Below are positions 20,001-27,836 of a stretch of DNA of 64,000 nt, piece by piece. The notes beneath the pieces are model-generated. The model was not told the DNA's origin. It did not search any database and saw nothing but the letters and a program-made list of their open reading frames with translations. Source of the DNA: Mesorhizobium hawassense (lineage in GTDB: Bacteria > Pseudomonadota > Alphaproteobacteria > Rhizobiales > Rhizobiaceae). The stretch's first letter is position 1. Every line of letters begins with the position of its first letter. The position numbers were made by a program, and so were the translations under genes. The DNA lies in contig NZ_QMBP01000013.1 in the NCBI RefSeq assembly GCF_003289945.1, forward strand, positions 62,001-126,000, written 5' to 3'.

Positions 20001-20973
20001 CACCGCGGCGCTGAAGGGATTGAAGGTGGACGGCATCAATCCGGACGGCTTTGCCGCCATGATCGCCAAGGCCGACGTGATCGGACGCGACATCGACGCG
20101 GCGAAGACGGCGGACTTCGCGCCGCAAATCGCCGGGCAGGGCAGCTTCGCCGCCGGCGATGTGGATGTGGCCTTCACCGTCGCCAACGGCACGGTGCGGG
20201 CGCCGCCGATCAGCCTCGACAATTCCGGCGCGACGTTGTCCGCCGACGTGACGGCCGATCTCAACACCAGCACCGTCACGGCAAAAGGGGCGCTGACCTA
20301 TCGTCCCGGCGACGAGGCGCTGGTCGGTTCCGAACCGGCCGTCAATTTCAGCTTGGCCGGACCGCTCGGGGCGACCGCGCTTCAATTCGACAGCGGTCCA
20401 CTGGCGCAGTTCCTGACGCAGCGCGCGTTGGAGAAGGAACAGCAGCGGGTCGAGGCGATGCAGGCGGCGCTGCTGGAGAAGCAGCGGCTGCGGCGCGAAG
20501 TGCGCTATTACGCGTCGCTGCAGACCGAGCGCGAGAACGCGGCCGAGGAGTTGCGCCGGCAGGAGGAAGAGGCGCGGCAGAAGGCCGAGGCGGAAGCCAA
20601 GGCGAAAGCCGAAGCGGAGGCGCAGGCAAAGGCTGAAGCCGACGCGAAGGCCAAAGCGGACGAAGAGGCGAGGGCCAAGGCGGAAGCCGACGCCAAGGCC
20701 CAGGCCGAGGCGGACGCCAAAGCCAAGGCCGATGCGCAGGCGCAGGCCGAGGCCGAGCAGCGAGCCGCGGACGAGGCCGCCAAGGCGCAGGCAGCGGATC
20801 GGAAGAGGGCGGAGCAGGCCAAGCTGGAAGCGGAGCGCAAGGCGGCTCAGCAGGCGCCTAAGGCCGACCAGTCGCTACCCGGCGTCAACGACGGCTCGAG
20901 TCCGGCGCCGGCGAAGCCGAAGGCCAATCCGTTCACCATCGACAATCTGTTGAAGTCGCTCGACGGCGGTTGA
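17047..20973 (+). CDS. Giant AsmA-family protein with coiled-coil tail
   Basis: A 1308 aa envelope protein. One N-terminal membrane anchor (residues 1-26, LARLFVIFGGLFVLVLCAALVV) is followed by an AsmA N-terminal domain (YRSDFEHEASAILGRKVTVKGDA) and a long beta-rich repeat body. The C-terminal AsmA_2-like part (GAGIGGGGDLSAALSTSGKS) resembles bridge proteins that carry lipids between inner and outer membranes. Residues ~1118-1274 are a highly charged Ala/Lys/Glu coiled coil with AEAKAKAEA-type repeats, which is unusual for the family and looks like TonB/TolA linkers. It is followed by a short conserved-looking end, NPFTIDNLLKSL. The ATG is the only start that includes the anchor. Confidence 0.85.
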   Translation: MLARLFVIFGGLFVLVLCAALVVPYFIDWTGYRSDFEHEASAILGRKVTVKGDATARLLPFPSVTFSNVEVAGGPEGQPAMTAETFSMDAELAPFLRGEVLIFDMRLVHPRATIDVAGNGTVDWALRPSAPLDPGQIAIEKLTITEGQVELRHAAGGRRHLISEINSTISAKALIGPWRMDGTLRFDGMRTDVSASTGKLEADGQMRLRLKADPDAYPLIIETDGNAGIVKGAAVYSGQFKISGADRNSAELRGNDGEPVKISTGKPDPGFRFNGKFALDHQKLNVDEFRFETGPLDNPYTADGKASVDLGLKPHFAVEASGAQVQFDEAVGGAAGSGFTLDQRIAAFEQTLQHMPKPTIPGTLEVRLPAVVAGDTTVRDVRLSAEPVEGGWSVKSLAATLPGRTTLEADGMLSVEDHFGFTGSLLLAVGQPSGFAAWLSKDVDEAIRRLPAAGFKAKVDLSENRQSFSDLELILGKAKFAGSIDSSQPDGAKPSVLMRLTGGEMDLDGLAAFASIFISDKGANRFSDRDLDFQIKAGPVSAVGLTADTVDTALRLREGLLEIDRLSIGGLAGASISATGRVKDFPQSPTGKLSASVVAVDLKPLIDVAAQHYPDNAGLKGLASRAAAYPELFQDARIDLLTSAADNGDGSTGLALSAQGKAGGSAFSASLSGKGTADKLSEAPVAITFNARNDNATTLLALYGLPALPLGMLGHASTDISAKGSVAGGLATSFNLTADDFKASFDGTVAETEQGPTAKGKLNLDAADIEPWLMTTGVGLPGMGTGTSTSLAADADFGNGLLVLSGLTGSINKAAVSGDVNIDAKDGLPHLAGALALDELDLDPLAVSLFGDQSFAPAKGGWPTTPFSQKSTLPFNADLDLNTSSLAVGPFATAHDASFSLKLDGEGIHVSDLKAKLYGGDLTGLFDLKNTEGTGLFSGQMRLAGGDLSAGLPGAGIGGGGDLSAALSTSGKSVDAMIAALSGSGTAALKGLKVDGINPDGFAAMIAKADVIGRDIDAAKTADFAPQIAGQGSFAAGDVDVAFTVANGTVRAPPISLDNSGATLSADVTADLNTSTVTAKGALTYRPGDEALVGSEPAVNFSLAGPLGATALQFDSGPLAQFLTQRALEKEQQRVEAMQAALLEKQRLRREVRYYASLQTERENAAEELRRQEEEARQKAEAEAKAKAEAEAQAKAEADAKAKADEEARAKAEADAKAQAEADAKAKADAQAQAEAEQRAADEAAKAQAADRKRAEQAKLEAERKAAQQAPKADQSLPGVNDGSSPAPAKPKANPFTIDNLLKSLDGG

Positions 20974-20991
20974 GCTTATCCAGAGCGCGCT

Positions 20992-21426
20992 CTAGGACTC
21001 TTCCTGACGCGAGAGCAGACGTCGCAGCATCGGCTCGATGCGCGAAAGCTCGTCGAGATGCGCGGCCGACAAGTCGGCCAGGTGATCGTCCGCCAAAGGG
21101 GTGAGCTGCAGCAGTACGCGCCGGTGATCGTTCTTGTCCTGATCGCGGGTGACCAGGCCCGCCTCGGCAAGGCGGTTCACCAGTTCCACAGCGCTGTGAT
21201 GGCGGATGCGTAGCCGTTCCGCGAGATCGCCCACCGCCACCGGTCCGCCGTCCGGAAATCCCTTGATCGCCAGCAGCGCCTGGTGCTGGCGGGGCGTCAG
21301 GCCGGCCTCATTCGCCTGGATCTGGCTGAATTCGAGGAAGCGGCGGATCAGATATCGGAACTGGGAGAGCCGCTGGTAGTCGGCCTGGCTGATGGCTGGA
21401 CGGGGTTTCTTCGGCGGAGACGTCAT
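20992..21426 (-). CDS. MarR-family transcriptional regulator
   Basis: Winged-helix regulator of 144 aa. The DNA-binding core spans ~45-110, with LTPRQHQALLAIKGF, DLAERLRIRHHSAVELVNRL and the wing DHRRVLLQLT. It is divergent from the ClC channel gene. A perfect 17-bp palindrome lies in the intergenic region, so it most likely represses or activates itself and the channel. The ligand is unknown. Confidence 0.9.
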   Translation of the reverse strand: MTSPPKKPRPAISQADYQRLSQFRYLIRRFLEFSQIQANEAGLTPRQHQALLAIKGFPDGGPVAVGDLAERLRIRHHSAVELVNRLAEAGLVTRDQDKNDHRRVLLQLTPLADDHLADLSAAHLDELSRIEPMLRRLLSRQEES

Positions 21427-21552
21427 TTTTCGACTTATGGCTGTTTCCCGTTAAAGCTCAACTCTTTTGAAAGCGCGGGTGAAGGGTCGAGGCTGACGCG
21501 ATCCTTGTCCAAAATGACGCGGATCGATGATCGAAAACGGGCTTGAAGCATT

Positions 21553-21569
21553 ATATCGTATTACGATAT
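21553..21569. promoter_or_regulatory. Perfect palindromic operator between marR and clc
   Basis: ATATCGTA-T-TACGATAT has two perfect 8-bp arms around one base. It lies between the divergent regulator and channel genes and is AT-rich against a GC-rich background. The size and symmetry suit a MarR dimer. Its position argues that the channel's real start lies downstream of it. Confidence 0.65.
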
Positions 21570-21626
21570 GAAACCACCGAAAACAGGGCGACCCCTTTGC
21601 GCCGCCAGAAAGCCCGGGCTCCCACA

Positions 21627-23429
21627 ATGAAATCCGCTAACGCCGGCAACGGTCATCTTCGCGACTTCACGACCGATCCTCGCGTGCTCGTCATCGCCGC
21701 CATCGCCGTCGTGGTCGCGACCGCCGGACTGTTCGCCGGCATCGTGCTGTTGAAGCTCATCCGGCTCGCCACCAACATCGCCTATTTCGGCCAGTTCTCG
21801 CTGGCCGAACTGAGGCTCGCGGACACGCCGCTTGGGCTTGCCGCGGTAGTCGTGCCGGTGGTCGGCGCGCTGATCATCGGCCTTATGGCGAGGTTCGGCA
21901 GCGAGAAGATCCGCGGCCACGGCATTCCCGAAGCGATCGAGGCGATCCTGCTCGGGCGCTCGCGGCTCGACGCCAAGGTCGCGGTGCTGAAACCGCTGTC
22001 GTCGGCGATCTCGATCGGCTCGGGCGGACCGTTCGGCGCCGAAGGCCCGATCATCATGACCGGCGGCGCCATCGGCTCGCTGATCGCGCAGATGCTGCCG
22101 GTCAGCGACAATGAGCGCAAGACGCTGCTGGTCGCGGGCGCGGCCGCCGGCATGACGACGGTGTTCGGCACGCCGATTGCGGCCATCATGCTTGCCGTCG
22201 AGCTGCTCCTGTTCGAATGGACGCCGCGCAGCTTCATTCCGGTCGCGGTCGCCGCGATCGTCGCCGAAGTCGAGCGCACCTTGCTGCACCTGCCGGGACC
22301 GATCTTTCCGTTCTCGGGGACCATGGAGGCATCGGTCACCGGGCTGGGTGGCTGGGTGCTGATCGGTATCTGCGCCGGGCTGCTTTCAGGCCTGCTGACG
22401 CAATTGGTCTATGCCTGCGAGGACGCTTTCCTGAAGCTGCCGATACACTGGATGTGGTGGCCGATGATCGGCGGCCTGGTGGTCGGGATCGGCGGTCTGA
22501 TCGAGCCGCAGGCGCTTGGCGTCGGCTACGACAACATCGCCGACATGCTCGACGGCCGCACGGTGGCCACCGCCGCGCTGCTGCTTCTGGTGGTGAAGGC
22601 CATCATCTGGTCGGTCGCGCTGGGGTCCGGGACCTCGGGTGGCGTGTTGGCGCCGCTGCTCATCATGGGCGGCGCGATGGGCGCGGTGCTGTCGGGCATC
22701 CTGCCCGAAGCGAGCCCCGGCTTTTGGCCGCTGCTGGCGATGGCGGCGACCATGGGCGGCACCATGCGGGCGCCGCTGACCGCGACCTTCTTCGCCACCG
22801 AGCTCACCGGCAACACGCATGTTCTGGTGCCGCTGATCGCGGCCTGCGCCACCGCCCATGCGGTGACCGTGTTGTTGATGAAGCGCTCGATCCTGACCGA
22901 GAAAGTGGCGCGGCGCGGGCATCACATCATTCGCGAATACCGCGTCGATCCCTTCGCGCTGACCAGGGTGCGCGAAGTGATGACGACCAGGGTCGAGAGC
23001 GTGCCGGCGACGATGACGCTGCATGGCGCTGCAACCTTCCTGACCGCGCCGGACACGCGGCATCCGAGCTTCCCGGTGATCAATGAAGCGGGACATGTGC
23101 TGGGGGTCATTGATCCGCCGGCGATCCTGCGCTGGCGTCGTAACGGCAAGCATCGCAAGGCGACGCTCGGCCAATTGCTGGCCGGCAGCAAGATCACGCT
23201 GGCGTACCCGGACGAATATTTGGAGGCGCTTTCCGACAAGCTGCTTTTAGCCAATGTCTCGCATCTGCCGGTGGTCTCGCGCGAGGACGAACGGCTCGTC
23301 GGCTATATCGGCTGGAAAGACATGATGCGGGTGCGGTCGAAAAAGCAGGCGGAGGAGCGCGACCGCACCGCCTTGCTCAGCTTCGGCGCCAAGCGCGAAC
23401 CGCAACAAAGCGTCGGCGATCCGGCTTAA
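21627..23429 (+). CDS. ClC-type chloride channel/antiporter with CBS pair
   Basis: A 600 aa membrane protein with about 10-12 helices forming the ClC fold. The selectivity-filter patterns are GSGGPFGAEGP (keeping the gating Glu of the GxEGP motif), GSGTSGGVLAP near the middle, and a late TATFFATELTGN segment. The C-terminal ~150 residues hold two CBS domains (VREVMTTRVESVP and YLEALSDKLLLANVSHLPVV) that may sense nucleotides. I chose the ATG beginning MKSANAGNGH because the upstream in-frame ATG would place the predicted operator inside the coding region. Ribosome-site evidence is weak for both. Confidence 0.9.
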   Translation: MKSANAGNGHLRDFTTDPRVLVIAAIAVVVATAGLFAGIVLLKLIRLATNIAYFGQFSLAELRLADTPLGLAAVVVPVVGALIIGLMARFGSEKIRGHGIPEAIEAILLGRSRLDAKVAVLKPLSSAISIGSGGPFGAEGPIIMTGGAIGSLIAQMLPVSDNERKTLLVAGAAAGMTTVFGTPIAAIMLAVELLLFEWTPRSFIPVAVAAIVAEVERTLLHLPGPIFPFSGTMEASVTGLGGWVLIGICAGLLSGLLTQLVYACEDAFLKLPIHWMWWPMIGGLVVGIGGLIEPQALGVGYDNIADMLDGRTVATAALLLLVVKAIIWSVALGSGTSGGVLAPLLIMGGAMGAVLSGILPEASPGFWPLLAMAATMGGTMRAPLTATFFATELTGNTHVLVPLIAACATAHAVTVLLMKRSILTEKVARRGHHIIREYRVDPFALTRVREVMTTRVESVPATMTLHGAATFLTAPDTRHPSFPVINEAGHVLGVIDPPAILRWRRNGKHRKATLGQLLAGSKITLAYPDEYLEALSDKLLLANVSHLPVVSREDERLVGYIGWKDMMRVRSKKQAEERDRTALLSFGAKREPQQSVGDPA

Positions 23430-23438
23430 AAACCATTC

Positions 23439-23666
23439 TCAGGACGTCGCGCCGCCGCGCTTTGCCCAGGCGAGCACGTAGAGCCGCAGCGCGGACGACA
23501 GGTTCGCGTCGCGGGTGCGCGTCTCGTCGATCTCGGCGACCAACGCCGCGAGCGACAGCGAGCGCTCGGCGGCGATGGCGATGAGATCGTCATAGAAGGG
23601 CTGTTCCAGGGAAAAGCTGGTGCGGTGACCGCGGATCGTTACCGAACGTTTTTCGACCGCGGCCAT
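23439..23666 (-). CDS. Ribbon-helix-helix domain protein
   Basis: A 75 aa protein (RHH_4-like) with a beta strand KRSVTIRGHRTSFSLE and two helices (FYDDLIAIAAERSLSLAALVAEI and a later SSALRLYVLAWAKR). It is probably a small DNA-binding protein. It is the last gene of a leftward run that begins with sspB and includes the DUF4169 gene, a set commonly seen together in Rhizobiales. Confidence 0.85.
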   Translation of the reverse strand: MAAVEKRSVTIRGHRTSFSLEQPFYDDLIAIAAERSLSLAALVAEIDETRTRDANLSSALRLYVLAWAKRGGATS

Positions 23667-23674
23667 TGCAGCAC

Positions 23675-23872
23675 TCAGCGCTTGCCGGGATCGTCGGGTT
23701 TTTCACGGCGGTGGCCGGCGACGAAGTTTTCGGTCTTTTCGGATGTCAGGCGGTCACGCTCGCGCTCCGCCTTCGAGCGGCCAAAGAGGACCCGGTTCTC
23801 GCCGGCCTGGCGTTCTTTCTCGATGCGAGCTTTCTGCTTGCGGGCCTGGCGGAGATTGATGATCTCGCCCAT
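23675..23872 (-). CDS. DUF4169 family small basic protein
   Basis: A 65 aa, strongly charged protein beginning MGEIINLRQARKQKAR, a pattern I associate with DUF4169 proteins of alphaproteobacteria. It appears to be a single long helix rich in Arg, Lys and Glu (EKERQAGENRVLFGRSKAER). The function is unknown. It lies eight bases after sspB and eight bases before the ribbon-helix-helix gene, so the three are likely one operon. Confidence 0.85.
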   Translation of the reverse strand: MGEIINLRQARKQKARIEKERQAGENRVLFGRSKAERERDRLTSEKTENFVAGHRREKPDDPGKR

Positions 23873-23880
23873 GGTACCGC

Positions 23881-24411
23881 CTACTTCTTGCGGAAGGAGT
23901 CGAGCGAAACGACGTCGGCGCCCTTGCCGCCAGTCTCGGCGACCGCCGGCTTCTTCTCGGCCTCGGCAGCCTTCTTCTTCGTTTCGGCCTTCTTCTCGGG
24001 CACGACCGCGATCGGTTCGGCGACTGGAGCCGCGGCCTCGTCTTCGACGCCCTCCGTCTTGACGTCGAATTCGAGTTCGAAATTGACCGACGGATCGTAG
24101 AAGCCGCGCACGGCGGAAAAGGGGATTTCGAGCTTTTCCGGCACGTCGGAGAAGGAAAGCCCGACCTCGAAGCCGGCATCCGTCACCTTAAGGTCCCAGT
24201 ACTGGAACTGGATGACGATGGTCATCTGCTCGGGATAGCGCTCACGCAGCCTGGACGAGATGCGCACGCCCGGCGCGCCGGTCAGGAAGGTGATGAAGAA
24301 ATGATGATTGCCCGGAAGGCCGGTGCGCGCGACTTCGGCCAGGACCTTGCGCATGACGCCGCGCAGAGCCTCCTGGGCCAGAATGTCGTAGCGGATGTGG
24401 TCGTCGGCCAT
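23881..24411 (-). CDS. sspB: ClpXP adaptor SspB, alpha type
   Basis: Adaptor that tethers ssrA-tagged and some other substrates to the ClpXP protease; 176 aa. The conserved N-terminal substrate-binding domain starts IRYDILAQEALRGVMRKVLAEV and includes HHFFITFLTGAPGVRIS and YPEQMTIVIQFQYWDL. A flexible Lys/Glu/Ala-rich linker leads to the C-terminal ClpX-binding tail ADVVSLDSFRKK. Its substrate tag is encoded by the ssrA gene about 2.5 kb away on the same strand. Confidence 0.92.
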   Translation of the reverse strand: MADDHIRYDILAQEALRGVMRKVLAEVARTGLPGNHHFFITFLTGAPGVRISSRLRERYPEQMTIVIQFQYWDLKVTDAGFEVGLSFSDVPEKLEIPFSAVRGFYDPSVNFELEFDVKTEGVEDEAAAPVAEPIAVVPEKKAETKKKAAEAEKKPAVAETGGKGADVVSLDSFRKK

Positions 24412-24527
24412 GTGATGGTCGGATTCCGTTGAATCGTCCGCATAGCTGTAATCAAGCTTGGGCGCGGCGTAAACCGCATATAGGCGCAAAGCCGTGAGGC
24501 CAAGAGGGGTGTCGGCGATTTGATCGC

Positions 24528-25211
24528 TCAGGCGTGAACGAGCGCCGCCGGTTTGCCGGCTGGCAATTTCTTCCTGCCGAAGGCGCTGAGAAAGGTCCGC
24601 ACGCCGTTTGTGGCGGAGCGCAGCACCTCTTCCTCGGTCGGCGTGCCGCCCAGCATGAAGGTGATCTGAAGCTCGGCATTGACGAGGGCGAGGAACTGAC
24701 GCGCGGCGACGTCCGGATCGCCGATCGACAGGTGACCGGCGAAGGCAAGCCGGGCGAAACGGGCGGCAAGCGCCGACCATGTGCGGCCCGGACCCTGTTC
24801 GCGCCATTCTGCGAACAGTTCCGGGTAACGTTCGCCTTCGGCCTGGATCAGCTTGCGCAGGAAACGGCCGTCGCGGTTGCAGATGCAGTTGCGGTTCATG
24901 CGCACCGCAAAGGCGATCAGGTCGGATTCGAGATCGGCGGGCTGGTCGGGGAAGGTTGCGATGGTGGCGAAGATGCCGGCATTGCAGCGCTCGGTCAGGT
25001 CGCGCACGACGGCGACGAAGAGTTTTTCCTTGTCGCCATGATGGTTGTAGACGGTCTGCCGCGACACGCCCGCCGCGGCCGCGATCAGGTCGATATTGGC
25101 GCCGGCATAGCCTTCCCGGCAGAAAACAGAAGCAGCAGCGTCGACCACCGACACGCGCTTGGCCTCATGGCTGCGTGGCGGGAAAGTGTCAGGAGAAACG
25201 CCGTGCTTCAT
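24528..25211 (-). CDS. TetR-family transcriptional regulator
   Basis: A 227 aa regulator. The N-terminal helix-turn-helix covers ~18-65 (VVDAAASVFCREGYAGANIDLIAAAAGVS, QTVYNHHGDKEKLF). The C-terminal ligand domain, of the AefR/TetR_C type, includes an unusual NRNCICNRDGRFL segment. It is divergent from the MFS drug-efflux gene, with an imperfect inverted repeat between them, so it most likely represses the pump. Confidence 0.9.
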   Translation of the reverse strand: MKHGVSPDTFPPRSHEAKRVSVVDAAASVFCREGYAGANIDLIAAAAGVSRQTVYNHHGDKEKLFVAVVRDLTERCNAGIFATIATFPDQPADLESDLIAFAVRMNRNCICNRDGRFLRKLIQAEGERYPELFAEWREQGPGRTWSALAARFARLAFAGHLSIGDPDVAARQFLALVNAELQITFMLGGTPTEEEVLRSATNGVRTFLSAFGRKKLPAGKPAALVHA

Positions 25212-25239
25212 GAAAATCTATATAGCGGTGATTGACGAA

Positions 25240-25257
25240 TTGGACAAGGCTGTCTAA
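25240..25257. promoter_or_regulatory. Candidate TetR operator
   Basis: TTGGACA-AGGC-TGTCTAA is an imperfect inverted repeat (6 of 7 positions) close to the TetR start and upstream of the MFS gene. A third half-site, TGGACA, follows about six bases later. The TTGGACA..TCTAAAT pattern also resembles promoter boxes, as expected if the repressor blocks RNA polymerase. Confidence 0.4.
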
Positions 25258-25423
25258 ATTTGTGGACACAACAAACGGAAATCCGCACTTACGGGGCGAA
25301 GAAATTTGTCCTCACGAGACGAACAAGTTCGCTCTTGAACGTAGGATTTCCGCGGGATGGAACGTCCTGGGTTCAAACGCCGGTCTTTCGCGGCAGCAAC
25401 CAGATCCGAAAAAGAGCCTTATC

Positions 25424-26629
25424 ATGAGTCCCAAATTCCTCCGCATCGCGGTCGTGCTCGGCTTGTTGTCCGCAATCGGCCCGTTTGCGATCGATATGTA
25501 TCTGCCTGCGCTGCCTTCCATCGGCCAGGACCTGCATGCCGGCACCGCCGCCGTGCAGATGAGCCTTCTGATCTTCTTCCTGTCGATGGGTTTCGGCCAG
25601 ATCGCGGTCGGGCCGATCTCCGACATGGTCGGACGCAAGGTGCCGCTTTACGCTGGTCTGGCGCTGTTCATGGTCGGCGGCGTCGGCTCGGCCATGGCGC
25701 CCAACATCGAGTGGCTGATCGCTTTCCGCTTCCTGCAGGGCCTCGGCGCCAGCGCCGGCATGGCCATTCCGCGCGCCATCGTGCGCGATCTGCATACCGG
25801 CAACGAGGCCGCCAAGCTGATGTCGCTTTTGATGCTGGTGTTCTCGGTCTCGCCGATCCTCGCGCCGCTGACCGGCAGCCAGATCATCGAAAGCTTCGGC
25901 TGGCGCGCCGTATTCTGGACGGTGACGGGCGCGGCTGCACTGGCCACGATACTGCTCGCCACTTCGCTCAAGGAGACACGGTCGGCCGAGGAACGAGCCA
26001 ACTCGTCCTTCGGCACGGCTTTGGCCGGCTACCGGCATCTGATGGGCGATCGAAATTTCCTCGGCCTTGTCGCGATCGCCGGTTTCGGCATCGCGAGCTT
26101 CTTTGTCTATCTGTCGAGCTCGTCTTTCATCCTGATCGACCATTACGGCCTGTCGCCGTCGGTCTACAGCGTGTTCTTCTCGATCAACGCGGTTGCCTTC
26201 ATCGGCATGTCGCAGCTGACCGGGCTGCTCGCCGATCGCTTCGGACTGAAGCGCGTCGTCTGGGTGGCGGTGACCGGCTATGCCACGGTGATGGTGGCGC
26301 TGTTCGCGATCATGGCGTCCGGCGTCGACCGGCTCGATGTGATGGCGGCGCTGCTCTTCGTCGGCTACGGCTTCCTTGGCCTGGTCATTCCGACCACCTC
26401 GGTGCTGGCGATGGAAGAGCATGGCGAGATCGCCGGCACGGCCTCGGCGCTGATGGGCACGCTGCATTTCGCCATCGGCGCGCTCGCCATGGGCGTCGCC
26501 GGAATCTTCTTCGACGGCACGCCACTGCCGATGGTGGCCGGCATCACGCTCTGCGCGGTGATTTCCTTCACGCTGGCCAAGCTCACGCTCGGCCGCGCGC
26601 GCGAAGCGGTCGAAGCACCGGCGGAGTAA
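25424..26629 (+). CDS. MFS multidrug efflux transporter, Bcr/CflA type
   Basis: A 401 aa inner-membrane antiporter with 12 spans. The N-terminal signature AIGPFAIDMYLPALPSI and the motif GPISDMVGRKVPLYAG between spans 2 and 3 are typical of the DHA1 Bcr/CflA subgroup (bicyclomycin, chloramphenicol, sulfonamide export). The ATG beginning MSPKFLRIAV is chosen because the family N-terminus starts there. Longer in-frame starts run through the operator region. A strong terminator follows. Confidence 0.92.
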   Translation: MSPKFLRIAVVLGLLSAIGPFAIDMYLPALPSIGQDLHAGTAAVQMSLLIFFLSMGFGQIAVGPISDMVGRKVPLYAGLALFMVGGVGSAMAPNIEWLIAFRFLQGLGASAGMAIPRAIVRDLHTGNEAAKLMSLLMLVFSVSPILAPLTGSQIIESFGWRAVFWTVTGAAALATILLATSLKETRSAEERANSSFGTALAGYRHLMGDRNFLGLVAIAGFGIASFFVYLSSSSFILIDHYGLSPSVYSVFFSINAVAFIGMSQLTGLLADRFGLKRVVWVAVTGYATVMVALFAIMASGVDRLDVMAALLFVGYGFLGLVIPTTSVLAMEEHGEIAGTASALMGTLHFAIGALAMGVAGIFFDGTPLPMVAGITLCAVISFTLAKLTLGRAREAVEAPAE

Positions 26630-26650
26630 GTTATCGCCGACAAGAATAGG

Positions 26651-26678
26651 AAAGGCCGGGTTGATCCCGGCCTTTTTC
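26651..26678 (+). terminator. Rho-independent terminator after the MFS gene
   Basis: GGCCGGG-TTGAT-CCCGGCC is a 7-bp GC stem followed by TTTTT. It lies about 20 bases after the stop and before the 3' end of the convergent ssrA gene. Confidence 0.85.
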
Positions 26679-26839
26679 GTTTCAGGCCCTTCACTACCCG
26701 CGCAACCGGAGCCGCATCTTCGTTCGCGGCCTGTTATCCCATCGATAGTCCCCGTTTGAGAACAGCCGCGTTTGACCGGCCTTGCCGCTGCCATCAAGCG
26801 CCGGACGAGCCTTGGCCGTTCGGTTAATGGGGAAGAATT

Positions 26840-27173
26840 AAAACGGGGAAAGGTGGAGGTTTCTGTTGCCAGGTACCTCCGAACCCCGCCTAGAAGTGCG
26901 AACCGCTAGGACTTGATTTGAAGCGTTCGCGCCGCATTAAGCAGCGAGACGAGCTTCCGCATAGTTGTCGTTGGCAACTATAAGTTTAGCCCGATGACGG
27001 TGGTACAATGCCGGGCAAAAGTACGATCTTTACACCTTCGTCGATCCTATTTCGCCCCCAGCAAAAGCCGCTCCGTCAGCCAGAGCGGTTTTTGGTGGAG
27101 GCGCCGGGTACCGCCCCCGGGTCCGAACGGCTTATTTCATCGCCTGTTTATCGCCATAGTCGGTCAAGCCGAC
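26840..27173 (-). ncRNA. ssrA: Permuted two-piece tmRNA
   Basis: Transfer-messenger RNA for rescue of stalled ribosomes, in the circularly permuted alphaproteobacterial form. The acceptor piece comes first and ends in CTCCACCA (CCA end at 27093). A ~33-nt spacer hairpin (CCGCTC..GAGCGG) is removed. The coding piece starts GGGGGCGAAATAGG at 27059. GGGGGCG pairs with CGCCTCC as the 7-bp acceptor stem, including the G3-U wobble that marks alanine charging. The tag frame at 26975-26937 reads ANDNYAEARLAA then TAA. A closing hairpin GGAGGT/ACCTCC (26855-26880) precedes TTTT. A TATATT -10 box at 27185-27180 with a possible -35 TTTCTT places transcription start near 27173. The outer ends are approximate. 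Confidence 0.93.
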
Positions 27174-27380
27174 GAAGCGAATATAGGGAGCGATGACGGA
27201 AAAAGAAAGGCCAAACCGGCGCTTATCCGGTTATGCCAAACTGCGCAGCCAAGGGTTGACTTGCGCGCTGACACAATCAAATCTCGCCCACGGTGAGGAG
27301 TATCTGACCTAGCGCACAAGTTGCGCGACGCGCCGCAACCCTCATCGACCGGATCCGCGGCGCCGACGAGGGGAAGTTTG

Positions 27381-27692
27381 ATGGCCGACTATCTAGCGGA
27401 CGTGAAGAAATACGACGCCGGCGCCAGCGCCGACGCGGTCGACAAGATCGTCAAGCATCTGGGCATTGCGCTCAGGAACCGCGATTCCTCGCTGGTATCC
27501 TGCACCGACCCGAAGGAACTCGACCGCGTGCGGGAGAACTGGATCGGCAAGAAGCTCGGCGTCGCCGATGCCGCCAAGGCCAACGCGTCGATCGAGAAGA
27601 CCTGCAAGGCGATGCATGCGGACAACACCAAGAGCCGCGTGACCTTCTATTATCTGGTCGCCAAAGACCTCGGCAAACTCGGCTCGCTATAA
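27381..27692 (+). CDS. DUF2853 family protein
   Basis: A 103 aa cytoplasmic protein beginning MADYLADVKKYDA. It contains AVDKIVKHLGIALRNRDSSLVSCTDPKELDRVRENWI and a C-terminal RVTFYYLVAKDLGKL, the pattern of DUF2853 proteins found in many proteobacteria. The function is unknown; it looks all-helical. GAGGGGAAG just upstream supports the ATG over the longer upstream frame. Confidence 0.85.
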   Translation: MADYLADVKKYDAGASADAVDKIVKHLGIALRNRDSSLVSCTDPKELDRVRENWIGKKLGVADAAKANASIEKTCKAMHADNTKSRVTFYYLVAKDLGKLGSL

Positions 27693-27836
27693 GGCGTAGC
27701 CATCCGGCAGCCGGCGCGAAACCGCGCCGGCGCCGTGGGTTTCCTAATGCGGTCCACATCTGCCGCCTGCTTTGCGGTGTTCGATTGGCTGCCAGTCGGG
27801 TATGATCGCCTGTAAGCCCGAATCGAGGCAGAGTTG

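Noticed and set aside
20982..20993. AGAGCGCGCTCT palindrome between the AsmA and MarR genes as a terminator
   Set aside because: A perfect palindrome with no loop bases and no T-run cannot form a normal terminator hairpin.
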